Assembly (NCBI GenBank): GCA_003142185.1
Contig: PLOR01000037.1
Location: 1 to 51,846, forward strand
DNA: 51,846 nucleotides
Direction of reading: 5' to 3'
Source of the DNA: Bryobacterales bacterium
Lineage (GTDB): Bacteria; Acidobacteriota; Terriglobia; Bryobacterales; Bryobacteraceae
A program made the position numbers and the translations under genes. Position 1 is the stretch's first letter; each line of letters starts with the position of its first letter. This document shows positions 41,577 to 50,146 of the stretch, piece by piece. Below the pieces are notes generated by a model. It had not been told where the DNA came from, did no database searches, and saw only the letters and a program-made list of their open reading frames with translations.

Positions 41577-43124
41577 ATGGTGATCCGCGGCCCAGGCCGC
41601 GGCGATGCCGCGCGCCCGCCTGCCCCGCGCCCCGCGCCCGATATGCGCCGCGTCGATCGATGCCTCTTCGCCGCCGGCGCGCTCCTGCTTGCGGTTTACT
41701 TCTGCCGGCTGACCCGCGCATCCCTGCACGTCTATTTCTCGCCCAACGATCTGATGAACCTGCACCAATCCTGGATCTTCTCCGCCGGCCTTCTCCTCAA
41801 ATCCAACCTGCTGTTCTTCCTTGCTTTCGATTACGCGCGTCCCATGGGCAGCGTGTGGTACCGTCTGATTTTCGATTTCGCCGGCTTCCACCCGTTCTGG
41901 TTTCACGCTTCCGATCTCGCCATCCTGGCCGCTAACATCTGCCTGACCTATGCGGTGGCGCGCCGCCTGGCCGGATCGCGCGAAATCGCCGCCCTCACCG
42001 CCCTGGCGATGGCCTATCAGCTTCGCCTCGGGTGGCTCTACTTTGATACTGGATTCATTTACGACGTCCTCTGCTATTTCTTCCTCTTCGCCGCGCTGGC
42101 GCTCTATCTGCGAGTGCGCGCGCGGGCTCTGGCGCTGCGGCCCTGGCAATGGGCAGCCCCGTTTGCTCTTTACATCTGCGCCTTGAATTCGAAGGAAATG
42201 GCGGTGACGTTGCCGGCGTTCCTGGGAACCTATGAGCTGCTATACCATCCGCCGCGCGCCTGGCAGCCTGCGCCGCTATGCCGTTGGCTGCTTCGGGAGG
42301 GCCGCGCCACGCTGCTGACAGGCGCAGTGGCCGTGCTGTTCGTGATTGGCAGATCGCTCAGCCCTCTGGGGCTGATTCATCTTGCCGCCTACCGGCCGTC
42401 CCCAACCTGGTCCCAATTCATGCTCACCAGCCGCCACTTCACGGGGGACTTCCTCGGAATGCCGGACTGGCCGGCCTGGGTGGTGCTGCTGCTCTGGATC
42501 GCGCTGGCCGCCATCGCCTGGTTCTCCCGGTCGCGCGTGCTGCGCTTCGCCTGGCTGTTCCTGATGCTCAGCCCGCTGCCCATTGCATTTATCCTGCCGC
42601 GCGGAGCGGCCCAATATTACGTGTGCGTGTTCGGTTGGATGCTCTATGCCGCGGTTCTGCTGGTGAAGCTCTTCACGCTCCTCACGCGTGCTGTGCCGCT
42701 TCCGGAATGGTGGCTGTCCAGAGCGAGGGGCGCGGCTTTGTTCGTCGGCTCGATGGCGATTCTCTATTCGGCATACAAGCCTCTGGGCTATGTGTTCAGT
42801 GAGGTTCCGGAGTTTCAGGAAAACCGCAACATCGTGGCTCAGCTCCATGCCGCCGCGCCCGCTATCCGCCCTGGCAGCCGGATTCTGTTTTTGAGCGACC
42901 CCGTCCCCGCCGATTCCCTTCACCTGCTCTTCATCGCGCGGTTGAGCTACGACGATCGCAACCTGGAGGTCTCCCGGGCGAAAGAAATGAAGCAGCCTCC
43001 GAGCGACCAGGAGATCGCTGCTTACGACTACGTCTTCGACTATCGCGACGGCCGCTTCCTCGAGCTGAAAAAGCCGGGTTTCCCGGTGAATCAACCGGAG
43101 CCTGGTAAGGCGGTAAGGAAGTAA
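41577..43124 (+). CDS. Polytopic membrane protein, GT-C glycosyltransferase-like, copy 2
   Basis: This 515-residue paralogue of the gene at 39680 matches it along the whole membrane region and C-terminal domain (both end with DYRDGRF-x-ELKKPG). It lacks about 60 residues of the Ala/Pro-rich N terminus. In the first periplasmic loop the acid pair DD of copy 1 is ND (VYFSPNDLMNLHQSW), so one candidate catalytic Asp is lost. Copy 2 may therefore be inactive, altered in specificity, or a partner. High DNA similarity suggests a fairly recent duplication. Confidence 0.7.
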   Translation: MVIRGPGRGDAARPPAPRPAPDMRRVDRCLFAAGALLLAVYFCRLTRASLHVYFSPNDLMNLHQSWIFSAGLLLKSNLLFFLAFDYARPMGSVWYRLIFDFAGFHPFWFHASDLAILAANICLTYAVARRLAGSREIAALTALAMAYQLRLGWLYFDTGFIYDVLCYFFLFAALALYLRVRARALALRPWQWAAPFALYICALNSKEMAVTLPAFLGTYELLYHPPRAWQPAPLCRWLLREGRATLLTGAVAVLFVIGRSLSPLGLIHLAAYRPSPTWSQFMLTSRHFTGDFLGMPDWPAWVVLLLWIALAAIAWFSRSRVLRFAWLFLMLSPLPIAFILPRGAAQYYVCVFGWMLYAAVLLVKLFTLLTRAVPLPEWWLSRARGAALFVGSMAILYSAYKPLGYVFSEVPEFQENRNIVAQLHAAAPAIRPGSRILFLSDPVPADSLHLLFIARLSYDDRNLEVSRAKEMKQPPSDQEIAAYDYVFDYRDGRFLELKKPGFPVNQPEPGKAVRK

Positions 43125-43151
43125 TGCGCTATACTGTAACCGGCGGCGCTT

Positions 43152-43376
43152 ATGGTCAGCAAAATCACCAGTAAAGGCCAGGTTACACTTCCCAAAAAAG
43201 TCCGCGACAAGCTCGATGTTCGCGCCGGGGATTACCTGGCCTACGAGGTTACCGGGAATACCGTAAGGATGCGCAAAGCGCAGCCGCTCGATCTGCCCTG
43301 GCTTCGCGCAATTTCGCACACGCTTGCGCCCGAATGGGATTCGCCTCACGATCACGAGAATTTCGATGACCTGTGA
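43152..43376 (+). CDS. AbrB/MazE-type antitoxin
   Basis: This 74-residue protein has a swapped-hairpin AbrB DNA-binding domain: MVSKITSKGQVTLPKKVRDK, LDVRAGDYLAYEV, NTVRMRKA (residues 1-45). The remainder is an extended acidic tail (PEWDSPHDHENFDDL) that would wrap around and block the toxin. A TATACT at 43130-43135 could be the -10 box of a short-leader promoter. It overlaps the toxin gene by 11 bases. It probably represses the pair's own transcription. Confidence 0.85.
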   Translation: MVSKITSKGQVTLPKKVRDKLDVRAGDYLAYEVTGNTVRMRKAQPLDLPWLRAISHTLAPEWDSPHDHENFDDL

Positions 43377-43701
43377 TGTCTTCGATGTGGTGGTGGTTCC
43401 TTTTCCCTTCACGGATTCGCCGGCCGCCGTCAGACGCCCCGCCTTGGTGCTCAGCCGGCCGTCGTTCAACCGCCATGGCTACACTGTGCTGGCGATGATC
43501 ACGGATCTGCGCAATGCGCCGTGGCCGCTCGACACCGAAATCGAGCCCTCTGCCGCCGGCCTGAAAATGGCAAGCGTGGTGCGTATGAAGTTCTTCACCC
43601 TGGACAACCGTTTGATCGTCGGCAAGATCGGCCGCCTGAAGCCTGCCGACCGCCGCAAGGTGAGCGCAGCGCTCGCAACGGTGATGCCGCTCGCGTCGTA
43701 G
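43366..43701 (+). CDS. MazF/PemK-family endoribonuclease toxin
   Basis: This 111-residue protein begins MTCDVFDVVVVPFPFTDSPA and continues RRPALVLSRPSFNRHGYTVL, the PemK/MazF barrel with the conserved FPFTD loop and RPALV strand. SVVRMKFFTLDNRLIVGKIG and LKPADRRKVSAALATVM form the dimer and tail region. MazF toxins cut mRNA at short motifs. The start at 43366 lies within the antitoxin's last codons, which implies translational coupling. Confidence 0.85.
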   Translation: MTCDVFDVVVVPFPFTDSPAAVRRPALVLSRPSFNRHGYTVLAMITDLRNAPWPLDTEIEPSAAGLKMASVVRMKFFTLDNRLIVGKIGRLKPADRRKVSAALATVMPLAS

Positions 43702-43721
43702 GGGCCGGGCATGCCCGGCCC
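43702..43721. repeat. Perfect 20-base palindrome between convergent genes
   Basis: GGGCCGGGCATGCCCGGCCC sits directly after the mazF-like stop and before the deoC 3' end. It could work as a bidirectional transcription barrier (there is no T tract) or be another dispersed palindrome. Confidence 0.5.
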
Positions 43722-43755
43722 GCGCCGCACCCGCCCCCACTTCCCGCGCGGCGTC

Positions 43756-44466
43756 TCAACTCTCGCTGGTGCGCTCCAGCGCAGGCAATCCCAACCGGCG
43801 CCGGCACTCATCCAGCATGGATGCCGTGCGGGTGGCGCCGGAGCGCGTCACGCCCACCGCGCGCACGCCCAACAGCGCATCCAGGTCGCGAATCCCTCCG
43901 GCGGATTTCACCTGCACCCGCGGCGCGGCATGCTTCCGCATCAGCACCAGGTCTTCGATGGTGGCGCCCCCGCTGCCGTATCCGGTGGACGTCTTCACCC
44001 AATCGGCGCCCAACTCGCTCGAAATCTCACAGAGGCGGATCTTCTGCGCGTCGTTCAAATAGCAGTTCTCGAAAATCACCTTCACTTTTTGTCCCGCGGC
44101 GTGGGTCACTGCGATCACCGCCGCCAGGTCATCGCGGACGTATCTCCAGTCGCCGCTCAACACCGCGCTGATGTTCACTACCATGTCCAGTTCCTGCCCG
44201 CCGTCGGCCAGCGCCCGCTCCGCTTCGGCCACTTTGACGGCCGTGGTGTGGCAGCCGTGCGGAAAGCCGATGGTGGTGCTCGCCTTCACCTGGCTGCCTG
44301 CCAGCATCTGCGCGCACCGGCGCAGGTAATACGGCAGGATGCAGACGCTGGCCACATCATAGTCGAGCGCCAGCCGGCAGCCCCGCTCCATTTCCGCCGC
44401 CGTTAGGGTCGGGTTCAGCAGCGAGTGATCGATCATCTTGGCGATATCTTCGTACGTGTAGTCCAT
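43756..44466 (-). CDS. deoC: Deoxyribose-phosphate aldolase
   Basis: This 236-residue TIM-barrel aldolase cleaves 2-deoxyribose 5-phosphate to acetaldehyde and glyceraldehyde 3-phosphate. Family marks are IAKMIDHSLLNPTLT, DVASVCILPYYLRR, TTIGFPHGCH, the KVIFENCYL strand, the Schiff-base lysine in ADWVKTSTGYG and VQVKSAGGIRD. The start MDYTYEDIAKMID at 44466 is correct; a longer ORF to 44598 only translates repeat B copy 4. No other deoxynucleoside catabolic gene is adjacent. Confidence 0.94.
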   Translation of the reverse strand: MDYTYEDIAKMIDHSLLNPTLTAAEMERGCRLALDYDVASVCILPYYLRRCAQMLAGSQVKASTTIGFPHGCHTTAVKVAEAERALADGGQELDMVVNISAVLSGDWRYVRDDLAAVIAVTHAAGQKVKVIFENCYLNDAQKIRLCEISSELGADWVKTSTGYGSGGATIEDLVLMRKHAAPRVQVKSAGGIRDLDALLGVRAVGVTRSGATRTASMLDECRRRLGLPALERTSES

Positions 44467-44484
44467 GCGTCTGCTCTTTTCTCC

Positions 44485-44598
44485 GTGGCGCACGCACTCG
44501 TGCGTGCCGTGTCGAGACTCTTCTCGACACATGCTCGCGCGCGGGAAACCGGGCGTCGGCACGAGTGCCGGCGCGGCCCGCACGAGTTCGCGCGCCAC
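44485..44598 (-). repeat. Repeat family B, copy 4 (inverted orientation)
   Basis: Arm GTGGCGCACGCACTCGTGCG, GTCGAGACTCTTCTCGAC hairpin, spacer, GTCGGCACGAGTGCCGGC hairpin, right arm ending GCGCGCCAC. The order matches copy 3 (26455). It occupies the space between deoC and the TPR gene. Confidence 0.8.
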
Positions 44599-44604
44599 GA
44601 GCCC

Positions 44605-46380
44605 CTACTGGAGCTCTTTGCTGAATTCCCGCGATTTCTCCAGGTCCGCATCACTGCCGGCCTTGTCGCCCAAACCGCTGCGCGCGGCGGCGCGGTTCTG
44701 GTACGCGTTGACGTAGTTCGGATCGAGCCGGATGGCGTTGTCGAAATCGGCAATCGCCCCGGCAAAATGCTTGAGGCGCATTTGCGCGTAGCCTCGCGCG
44801 TTGTATGCCCGCGCCGAAGTCGCGTCCAACCGGATCGCCGCACTGAGTTGCTCGATAGCCTCGGCGAATTTCGCCTCCTGAATCAGCTTGCGCCCTGCCG
44901 CCTGATGGGCGGACGCATCCTTGGCCGCTTCGGGCGCCGGCTTCGGCGGCGCCGGCTCCGTTTTCAGCGCTGGTTTAACAGCCGGCGCTGGCAGTTTGGA
45001 CGTTGGCGCGGCATCGGACTTCGGCGCCGCCGCCTCCGCTTTCAGCGCTGGCTTTACCACTGGCGCCTGCGGTTCGGGCGCTGGCGCGGCATCCGGTTTC
45101 GGCGGTCCCTCAGTGGCGATGGGCGCCGGCGCGGCGGGCGCGCCCGGCAGGTCCACCGCCACCGTGTCCGGCGCCACTTCCCTGGCGCGAGCGGCCTCGA
45201 TCGCTTCTCGCACTTTCTGCTCCGCCAGCGCCAGCAGTTGTTGGGCTTCCGTGTTTTCCGGCTCCAACTGCGCGGCGCGCTGCAAATCCGCCAGGGCCTC
45301 GTCGTAGCGCCCCAGCAGGATGTAGTCGCCGCCACGCGCCCGCCACGCAATCGCCAATGCAGGGTTCAGCGCGATCGCGGCAGTGCGGTCGGCCAGCCCT
45401 TTCTCATGCTCTCCCAGCGCGTGGTATGAGGCGGCGCGTTCGACATAAGCTTCGGCGTTCTTCGGGTCCAGTTCCACCGCGCGGTTGCGGTCCCGCAACG
45501 ACTCTTCGAGCTTCCCCTGCTGCGCAAAAACCGTGCCGCGCGCCAGATACAGGCGCACATCGTTCGGGTCCAGCCGGATGGCTTCCGTGTAATCCGCCGC
45601 CGCTCCGTCCTTGTCGCCGAGCACTTCCTTTACCGCGCCCCTCGTGCGTAGCGCGCGGGCGTCCAGCGGCCGCAGCCGCACCGCCGTGTCCAGGCCCGCC
45701 AGCGCGCGCCGGTAATCGCCCAGCGAGGCGTAGGCCAGTGCCTGCTCCACGTAAACGGCCGCGTCGTCGGGGCGCCGGCGCAGGCACAAATCGAAAGCGT
45801 CTACCGCCTCGCGAAAGCGCCCTTCGGCTGCGCGCGCCATGCCCAGGCCCTTGTCTGCGTCGGCGTTATCCAACCGCAACTCCAGAGCCCGCGTGAAATC
45901 CGCCGCGGCCTTTTCGTGATCGCCCAGCGCCAGCTCCTGATTCCCTCGTCCGGTGTACACTTCCGTCCGTTCCAGCTTCAGGCCGATCGCCGTGGTGTAG
46001 TCCTGAATGGCGCGCGCGCCTTCTCCCGCCTTGGCATAGTAGTCGCCGCGCGCCCAGTAAGCCTGGGCGTCGGCCGGCTGCAAGCGCACTGCTTGTTCCA
46101 GGTCGGCCAGCGCTTTCACCTTGTCGCCGCCGGCCAGGTAGTCCAGACCGCGCGCGCGCAACGCCGCGGCGTTGCCGGCGTCTTCTTCAAGAGCCTCCGA
46201 ATATTCGCCGATGGCTTCTTCCCGGCTGCCCGCCTGGTCGGCGCGTTGCCCACGCTGGTACGCCGCTTGCGATTTTCTCTTGTCGGGTTTACCCGCGGAG
46301 TGGAGCGCCGGAAGCGTCGCTCCCAGAAATGCGAGCGCCAGCCCCAAGTGGGCGAAACAAGTCTTTCGGATTCGCATCAC
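44605..46380 (-). CDS. Exported TPR-repeat protein
   Basis: This 591-residue protein has a signal peptide (residues 1-31; HLGLALAFLGATLPALHSAG). About ten tetratricopeptide repeats run from 38 to 400 (for example AIGEYSEALEEDAGNAAALR, AAADFTRALELRLDNADADK, AAADYTEAIRLDPNDVRLYL). A Pro/Ala/Lys-rich linker with internal repeats of PALKxE(A/P) spans about 405-500. Two more TPRs (AIEQLSAAIRLDATSARAYN and AIADFDNAIRLDPNYVNAYQ) close it. It is likely a periplasmic or outer-membrane scaffold; partners are unknown. It is divergent from the cobalamin riboswitch. Confidence 0.82.
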   Translation of the reverse strand: MMRIRKTCFAHLGLALAFLGATLPALHSAGKPDKRKSQAAYQRGQRADQAGSREEAIGEYSEALEEDAGNAAALRARGLDYLAGGDKVKALADLEQAVRLQPADAQAYWARGDYYAKAGEGARAIQDYTTAIGLKLERTEVYTGRGNQELALGDHEKAAADFTRALELRLDNADADKGLGMARAAEGRFREAVDAFDLCLRRRPDDAAVYVEQALAYASLGDYRRALAGLDTAVRLRPLDARALRTRGAVKEVLGDKDGAAADYTEAIRLDPNDVRLYLARGTVFAQQGKLEESLRDRNRAVELDPKNAEAYVERAASYHALGEHEKGLADRTAAIALNPALAIAWRARGGDYILLGRYDEALADLQRAAQLEPENTEAQQLLALAEQKVREAIEAARAREVAPDTVAVDLPGAPAAPAPIATEGPPKPDAAPAPEPQAPVVKPALKAEAAAPKSDAAPTSKLPAPAVKPALKTEPAPPKPAPEAAKDASAHQAAGRKLIQEAKFAEAIEQLSAAIRLDATSARAYNARGYAQMRLKHFAGAIADFDNAIRLDPNYVNAYQNRAAARSGLGDKAGSDADLEKSREFSKELQ

Positions 46381-46414
46381 GTCATGAATTAGTGTACACT
46401 CGAAAAGTATCTGA

Positions 46415-46575
46415 TTGTCCGCTGGTGTACGGGAAGCCGGTGCAAATCCGGCGTGGCCCAGCCACTGTAAGCGCGGAGAATCGCCCCTAGTGAGTCACTG
46501 TTCCAGCGATGGAATGGGAAGGCTGGGCGATTCGACGATGCGCAAACCAGGAGACCGGCCAGCGAGATTGTTTAC
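46415..46575 (+). promoter_or_regulatory. Cobalamin (AdoCbl) riboswitch
   Basis: The conserved B12-riboswitch elements appear in order: GGGAAGCCGGTGCAAATCCG (from 46431), GCCACTGTAAGCG (the invariant region, 46461-46473), TGAGTCACTG (46491-46500), GGGAAGG (46516-46522) and ACCAGGAGACCGGCC (46546-46560). It lies directly upstream of the btuB-like gene and should shut the operon down when adenosylcobalamin is plentiful. Confidence 0.95.
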
Positions 46576-46579
46576 CTTC

Positions 46580-46598
46580 GGCTCTCTAGGGAGGAGCC
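46580..46598 (+). promoter_or_regulatory. Possible expression-platform hairpin holding the btuB ribosome-binding site
   Basis: GGCTC (46580-46584) can pair with GAGCC (46594-46598), enclosing AGGGAGG, the ribosome-binding site for the ATG at 46603. This would fit translational control by the riboswitch. Confidence 0.5.
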
Positions 46599-46602
46599 TC
46601 GA

Positions 46603-48795
46603 ATGTATATACGTCTCCAGGGCCTTGCGGCCTTGCTCTTGCTCTTTTCCGCCGGCCTTCCGGCTGCTTCGTTGAAAGGCACGGTTGCCGATCCGTCCGG
46701 CGCTCCCGTCGTGGGCGCCCAGGTCGCTGTGTCGGTCCCCGCCGGAATCGCCGCCCGCACGCTGACCGGTGTCAACGGCTCGTTCGAGCTCGATACCGCT
46801 GTTGCCAATGCGCCCGATGCCAAACTCGTGGTTGCCGCGCCCGGATTCCGCACCGCCGAAATCGCTCTCGCCGCCGCATCGCAGCCCCTGCTCGTGAAGC
46901 TGGAACTGGCGCCGCTCCAGGATTCGGTGAGCGTGGTCGGCTCCGCCATCGATGTCCCGGCCAGCCAGCAGGGCGGCAGCACCAGCATCGTCACCAGTGA
47001 AGAGATCCGCCAGAGCAACCTGGCGCAGGCCGTCGACCTGCTCCGCTTTCTCCCCGGCATGGCCGTCAGCCAGACCGGATTCACCGGCGGCCTTACCTCG
47101 CTCTATCTGCGCGGCGGCTATGACGATTTCAATCTCGTCGAGATCGACGGCATCCCGGTCAATGGTTTCGGCGGGACCTTCGATTTCGCCCACATTCCGG
47201 CCGAGGAACTGGACCGCGTCGAGGTGATTCGCGGTCCCGAATCCGCCGTCGCCGGCGAGTACGCCAACTCGGGCGTGGTCAACTTCGTCACCCGCGAAGC
47301 CGGCGGCGCACCCAACCTCGATATCCTCGCCGAAGGCGGCACTTACCAGGAGCGTCGCTTCGGCATCGCTGGCGGCGACACTCTGGCCGGGTTCGGCATC
47401 TCCTTCGCGGCTTCGCGCCTCGACGATAACGGCCCGGTGCCCAACAGCGACTATCGCAATGAGAACCTGATGCTCAACCTTCTACGCCGTTTCGGCAGCC
47501 AGTCGCTGAACTTCCATGGCGACTTCGATTCCAACACCGTCGGCGAGCCCGGCCCCTATGGCTCCGATCCCAATAACAACTACGCAGGCATCGACACCGT
47601 CAGCCGCAGCAAGAACAACTCTTCCGATTACCTGGCTCATTACCAGGCGGACCTGTTCTCGGGCCGCATCAAGGAGGACTTGTTCGCCTCGTTCTTCCTC
47701 AACAACAACGGCTACACCAGCCCCTACGGGTTCAGCTTCAACAAGGATCTTCGCGGCCAGGCCGAATGGCGCATGACCGCCAGCGTCAAGCCTTGGTACA
47801 CGGTGGCCTTGGGCACGGTTGAGACCATCGAGGAAGTGCGCAACACTTACATCACCGATGCGAGCTCCGACACCTTCCCTATCCGCCGCAACGATCTCGC
47901 GTTCTACCTCGAGAACCGTTTTCAACTGCCCGGCGGCTGGTCGATTAACGCTGGCGTGCGCGGCGAGTTTGTGAGCACCGGCGCCATTCCGACCGATGGC
48001 TATTCGCGTCCGGTCTTTCCGGCGCAGTCCGTCAGCGCCGTCGATCCCAAGGTGGCCGCCGCGTACACGCGGGGCGGCACGCGGCTGCACGCTTCCTTCG
48101 GCACCGGCTTTCGCCCACCCACCGGCTTCGACCTGGCTTACACCGACAATCCGTCGCTCAAGCCGGAGCGCACGCGCGGCTTCGACGCGGGTGTGGAGCA
48201 CCGCTTTTTCCACGACATTCTCTCGCTCGACGCCACCTTCTTCGACAACCGCTACTACGACCTGATCGTCATTCTGGGTGGCAATCTCTCCGTGCTCAGC
48301 CACTATGAATCCGACAACATCGCCAACGCGCGCGGCCTGGGCACCGAATACTCCGCCCGCCTGCGGCCCGCCCGCTGGTTTTACATCACCGGCTGGTACA
48401 CCTGGCTCGATTCGGAAATTCTTTCGCTCAACGGCACCGCCAACCTGGCGCCGGCGCCGTTTACAGTGGGCCAGCAGTTGCTGCGCCGCCCGGCGAATTC
48501 GGGCGCTTTCGCCGCTACCTTCACGCGCGGACGCGTCTCGGGCGGCCTGGACGGCTACTTCCGCGGTTCCATTCTAGATGTCGATCCAAGCTACGGCGCA
48601 TCCGCCGGCTTGTTTCAAAACCCCGGCTATGCCAACTTGGGGCTGAATCTCAACTACAAGCTCGGCCGCGGCCTCACCGCCTACGGCAACCTGCGCAACG
48701 CGCTCGACCAGCATTACGAAGAGGTGTTCGGCTACCCTTCGCCGCGCCTGAATTTCGTGACCGGTTTGAAATGGTCGTTCGCGGGAGCAAAATGA
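46603..48795 (+). CDS. btuB: TonB-dependent outer-membrane receptor, BtuB-like
   Basis: This is a 730-residue receptor. The signal peptide (1-22, LQGLAALLLLFSAGLPAA) is followed by a carboxypeptidase-regulatory-like domain (about 24-105), common in Acidobacteriota and Bacteroidota. The plug domain (about 110-225) has IVTSEEIRQSNLAQAVDLLR, GGLTSLYLRGG and AEELDRVEVIRGPESAV. A 22-strand barrel follows to the C terminus (ending FVTGLKWSFAGAK). The riboswitch upstream and adenosyltransferase downstream point to cobalamin uptake. It would need TonB/ExbBD encoded elsewhere. The ribosome-binding site AGGGAGG precedes the start. Confidence 0.9.
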   Translation: MYIRLQGLAALLLLFSAGLPAASLKGTVADPSGAPVVGAQVAVSVPAGIAARTLTGVNGSFELDTAVANAPDAKLVVAAPGFRTAEIALAAASQPLLVKLELAPLQDSVSVVGSAIDVPASQQGGSTSIVTSEEIRQSNLAQAVDLLRFLPGMAVSQTGFTGGLTSLYLRGGYDDFNLVEIDGIPVNGFGGTFDFAHIPAEELDRVEVIRGPESAVAGEYANSGVVNFVTREAGGAPNLDILAEGGTYQERRFGIAGGDTLAGFGISFAASRLDDNGPVPNSDYRNENLMLNLLRRFGSQSLNFHGDFDSNTVGEPGPYGSDPNNNYAGIDTVSRSKNNSSDYLAHYQADLFSGRIKEDLFASFFLNNNGYTSPYGFSFNKDLRGQAEWRMTASVKPWYTVALGTVETIEEVRNTYITDASSDTFPIRRNDLAFYLENRFQLPGGWSINAGVRGEFVSTGAIPTDGYSRPVFPAQSVSAVDPKVAAAYTRGGTRLHASFGTGFRPPTGFDLAYTDNPSLKPERTRGFDAGVEHRFFHDILSLDATFFDNRYYDLIVILGGNLSVLSHYESDNIANARGLGTEYSARLRPARWFYITGWYTWLDSEILSLNGTANLAPAPFTVGQQLLRRPANSGAFAATFTRGRVSGGLDGYFRGSILDVDPSYGASAGLFQNPGYANLGLNLNYKLGRGLTAYGNLRNALDQHYEEVFGYPSPRLNFVTGLKWSFAGAK

Positions 48796-48799
48796 GGAT

Positions 48800-49435
48800 A
48801 TGAGCAAACAGCCGTTCGACCCGCCCCACCTGACCATCGGCCGCGTCTACACCCGCGGCGGCGACGAAGGGGAAACCGCTCTCGCCGGCGGCCAGCGCGT
48901 CGCCAAGGATGGGCCGCGCATCGAAGCCTACGGCTCGGTGGACGAGCTGAACGCCTTCGTGGGCGCCGCGCGCTCGACCGCCGAGGCGCTGGTCGACCAT
49001 GACGGCCGCGTCTGGACGCTGGTGCCTGTTCTGCTGCGCGTCCAGCACGAGCTGTTCAACCTCGGTTCGATTCTGGCCACCCTGCCCGAAGACGTTGGCG
49101 AACGCCAGGCACGCGTGGCCGATGAAGACGTGACTCGCCTCGAAACCGAAATGGACCGCGTCAATCGCGATATGGCGCCGCTGCACTCCTTCGTGCTGCC
49201 CGGCAGCGGCCGCCTGAACTCCGATCTACACCTTTGCCGCGTAGTGTGCCGCCGTGCCGAACGCGCCGTGGTGGCCCTGGCCCGCGTCGAAAGTGTGCCG
49301 CCGGAGGCGATTCGCTACCTCAACCGGCTCAGCGACGCTTTTTTTGTCTGGAGCCGCTGGGCGACCCACATCACCGGCGATCCGGAAACTTTATGGGATC
49401 CGAACCATGCCGGCTCGGCTCATTCTGATGGATAA
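48800..49435 (+). CDS. pduO: Cob(I)yrinic acid a,c-diamide adenosyltransferase, PduO type
   Basis: This 211-residue protein is an ATP:cob(I)alamin adenosyltransferase of the PduO/MMAB family. The ATP-binding N-terminal motif YTRGGDEGETALAGGQRVAK is followed by IEAYGSVDELNAFVGAAR. The helical bundle has LHSFVLPGSGRLNSDLHLCR and VVCRRAERAVVAL, with YLNRLSDAFFVWSRW near the C terminus. It converts imported cobalamin to adenosylcobalamin. It starts four bases after the btuB-like stop and so shares the riboswitch. Confidence 0.92.
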   Translation: MSKQPFDPPHLTIGRVYTRGGDEGETALAGGQRVAKDGPRIEAYGSVDELNAFVGAARSTAEALVDHDGRVWTLVPVLLRVQHELFNLGSILATLPEDVGERQARVADEDVTRLETEMDRVNRDMAPLHSFVLPGSGRLNSDLHLCRVVCRRAERAVVALARVESVPPEAIRYLNRLSDAFFVWSRWATHITGDPETLWDPNHAGSAHSDG

Positions 49436-49454
49436 TCGATTAAGGAGAACACGA

Positions 49455-49976
49455 ATGAAGAACAATACATCGAGGCCGCTGGCCATTGGCCTCACCATCG
49501 TGGGTATTCTGGCCCGCCTGGTACCGCACGCGCCGAACTTCTCGCCGGTGGGCGGCGTCAGCCTTTTTGCCGGCGGCCGGCTCAGCGGCTGGAAGGCTTA
49601 CCTGCTGCCGCTGGTGCTGATGCTCGTCACCGACCCGTTTGTGGGCGGCTATTCGTTCGCGACTCCGTTCGTGTATGCGAGCTTCCTGATTTATGTGTGG
49701 ATCGGCTCACGGCTGCGCTCGACCCAAAACCCGCTCGCCTTCGGCGCCGCGGCGGTCGCGGGCAGCGTGCAGTTTTTCCTGATGACCAATTTTGCGATGT
49801 GGCTGAAGCCGGTGTCCCTCTATACGCACAACGCCGCCGGCCTGATGGCTTGCTATGTGGCGGCGATTCCATTTTATGGCCGCACCTTGCTGGCGGACCT
49901 CTTCTATTCGGCCGCGCTCTTCGGCGCCTACGCCCTGCTGAGCCGCCGCGTGGCCGCCAATCAACCAGCGGCCTAA
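49455..49976 (+). CDS. DUF6580-like membrane protein, putative transport component
   Basis: This is a 173-residue membrane protein with about five predicted helices. LVPHAPNFSPVGGVSLFAGG is its most distinctive segment, then LLPLVLMLVTDPFVGG and FFLMTNFAMWL. It resembles small integral proteins of the DUF6580 group and is about the size of ECF-type S components. Third place in a riboswitch-controlled B12 operon suggests a role in moving cobalamin, a precursor or cobalt across the inner membrane. That is inference. The start MKNNTSRPLAIG has AAGGAG eight bases upstream. Confidence 0.7.
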   Translation: MKNNTSRPLAIGLTIVGILARLVPHAPNFSPVGGVSLFAGGRLSGWKAYLLPLVLMLVTDPFVGGYSFATPFVYASFLIYVWIGSRLRSTQNPLAFGAAAVAGSVQFFLMTNFAMWLKPVSLYTHNAAGLMACYVAAIPFYGRTLLADLFYSAALFGAYALLSRRVAANQPAA

Positions 49977-49992
49977 CCCGCCATCCGCGTGC

Positions 49993-50041
49993 GTGGCGCG
50001 GGCCGCCAGGCCTGCTGAGCCGAGAGTCGTCTCGGCTTTTC
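49993..50041 (+). repeat. Repeat family B, half-element (H type)
   Basis: GTGGCGCGGGCCGCCAGGCC, then TGCTGAGCCGAGAGTCGTCT and CGGCTTTTC. The reverse complement matches 23584-23633 and resembles the right half of copy 1 (16941). It follows the B12 operon; the hairpin AGCCGAGAGTCGTCTCGGCT with TTTT could end its transcription. Confidence 0.65.
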
Positions 50042-50146
50042 CGTTGAGTTTTGCTGCTTTGCCGCGCGCCGCGCCGCGGCCGCCATCGGCGTCGCCGGAA
50101 CAATTTGTGCTAAATTGCACTGCGTAAGCACAGGCTGATCCCCGAA

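Noticed and set aside
44467-44598. N-terminal extension of deoC
   Set aside because: The additional residues (HGTHECVRH etc.) encode repeat B copy 4; DeoC proteins start near MDYTYEDIAK.
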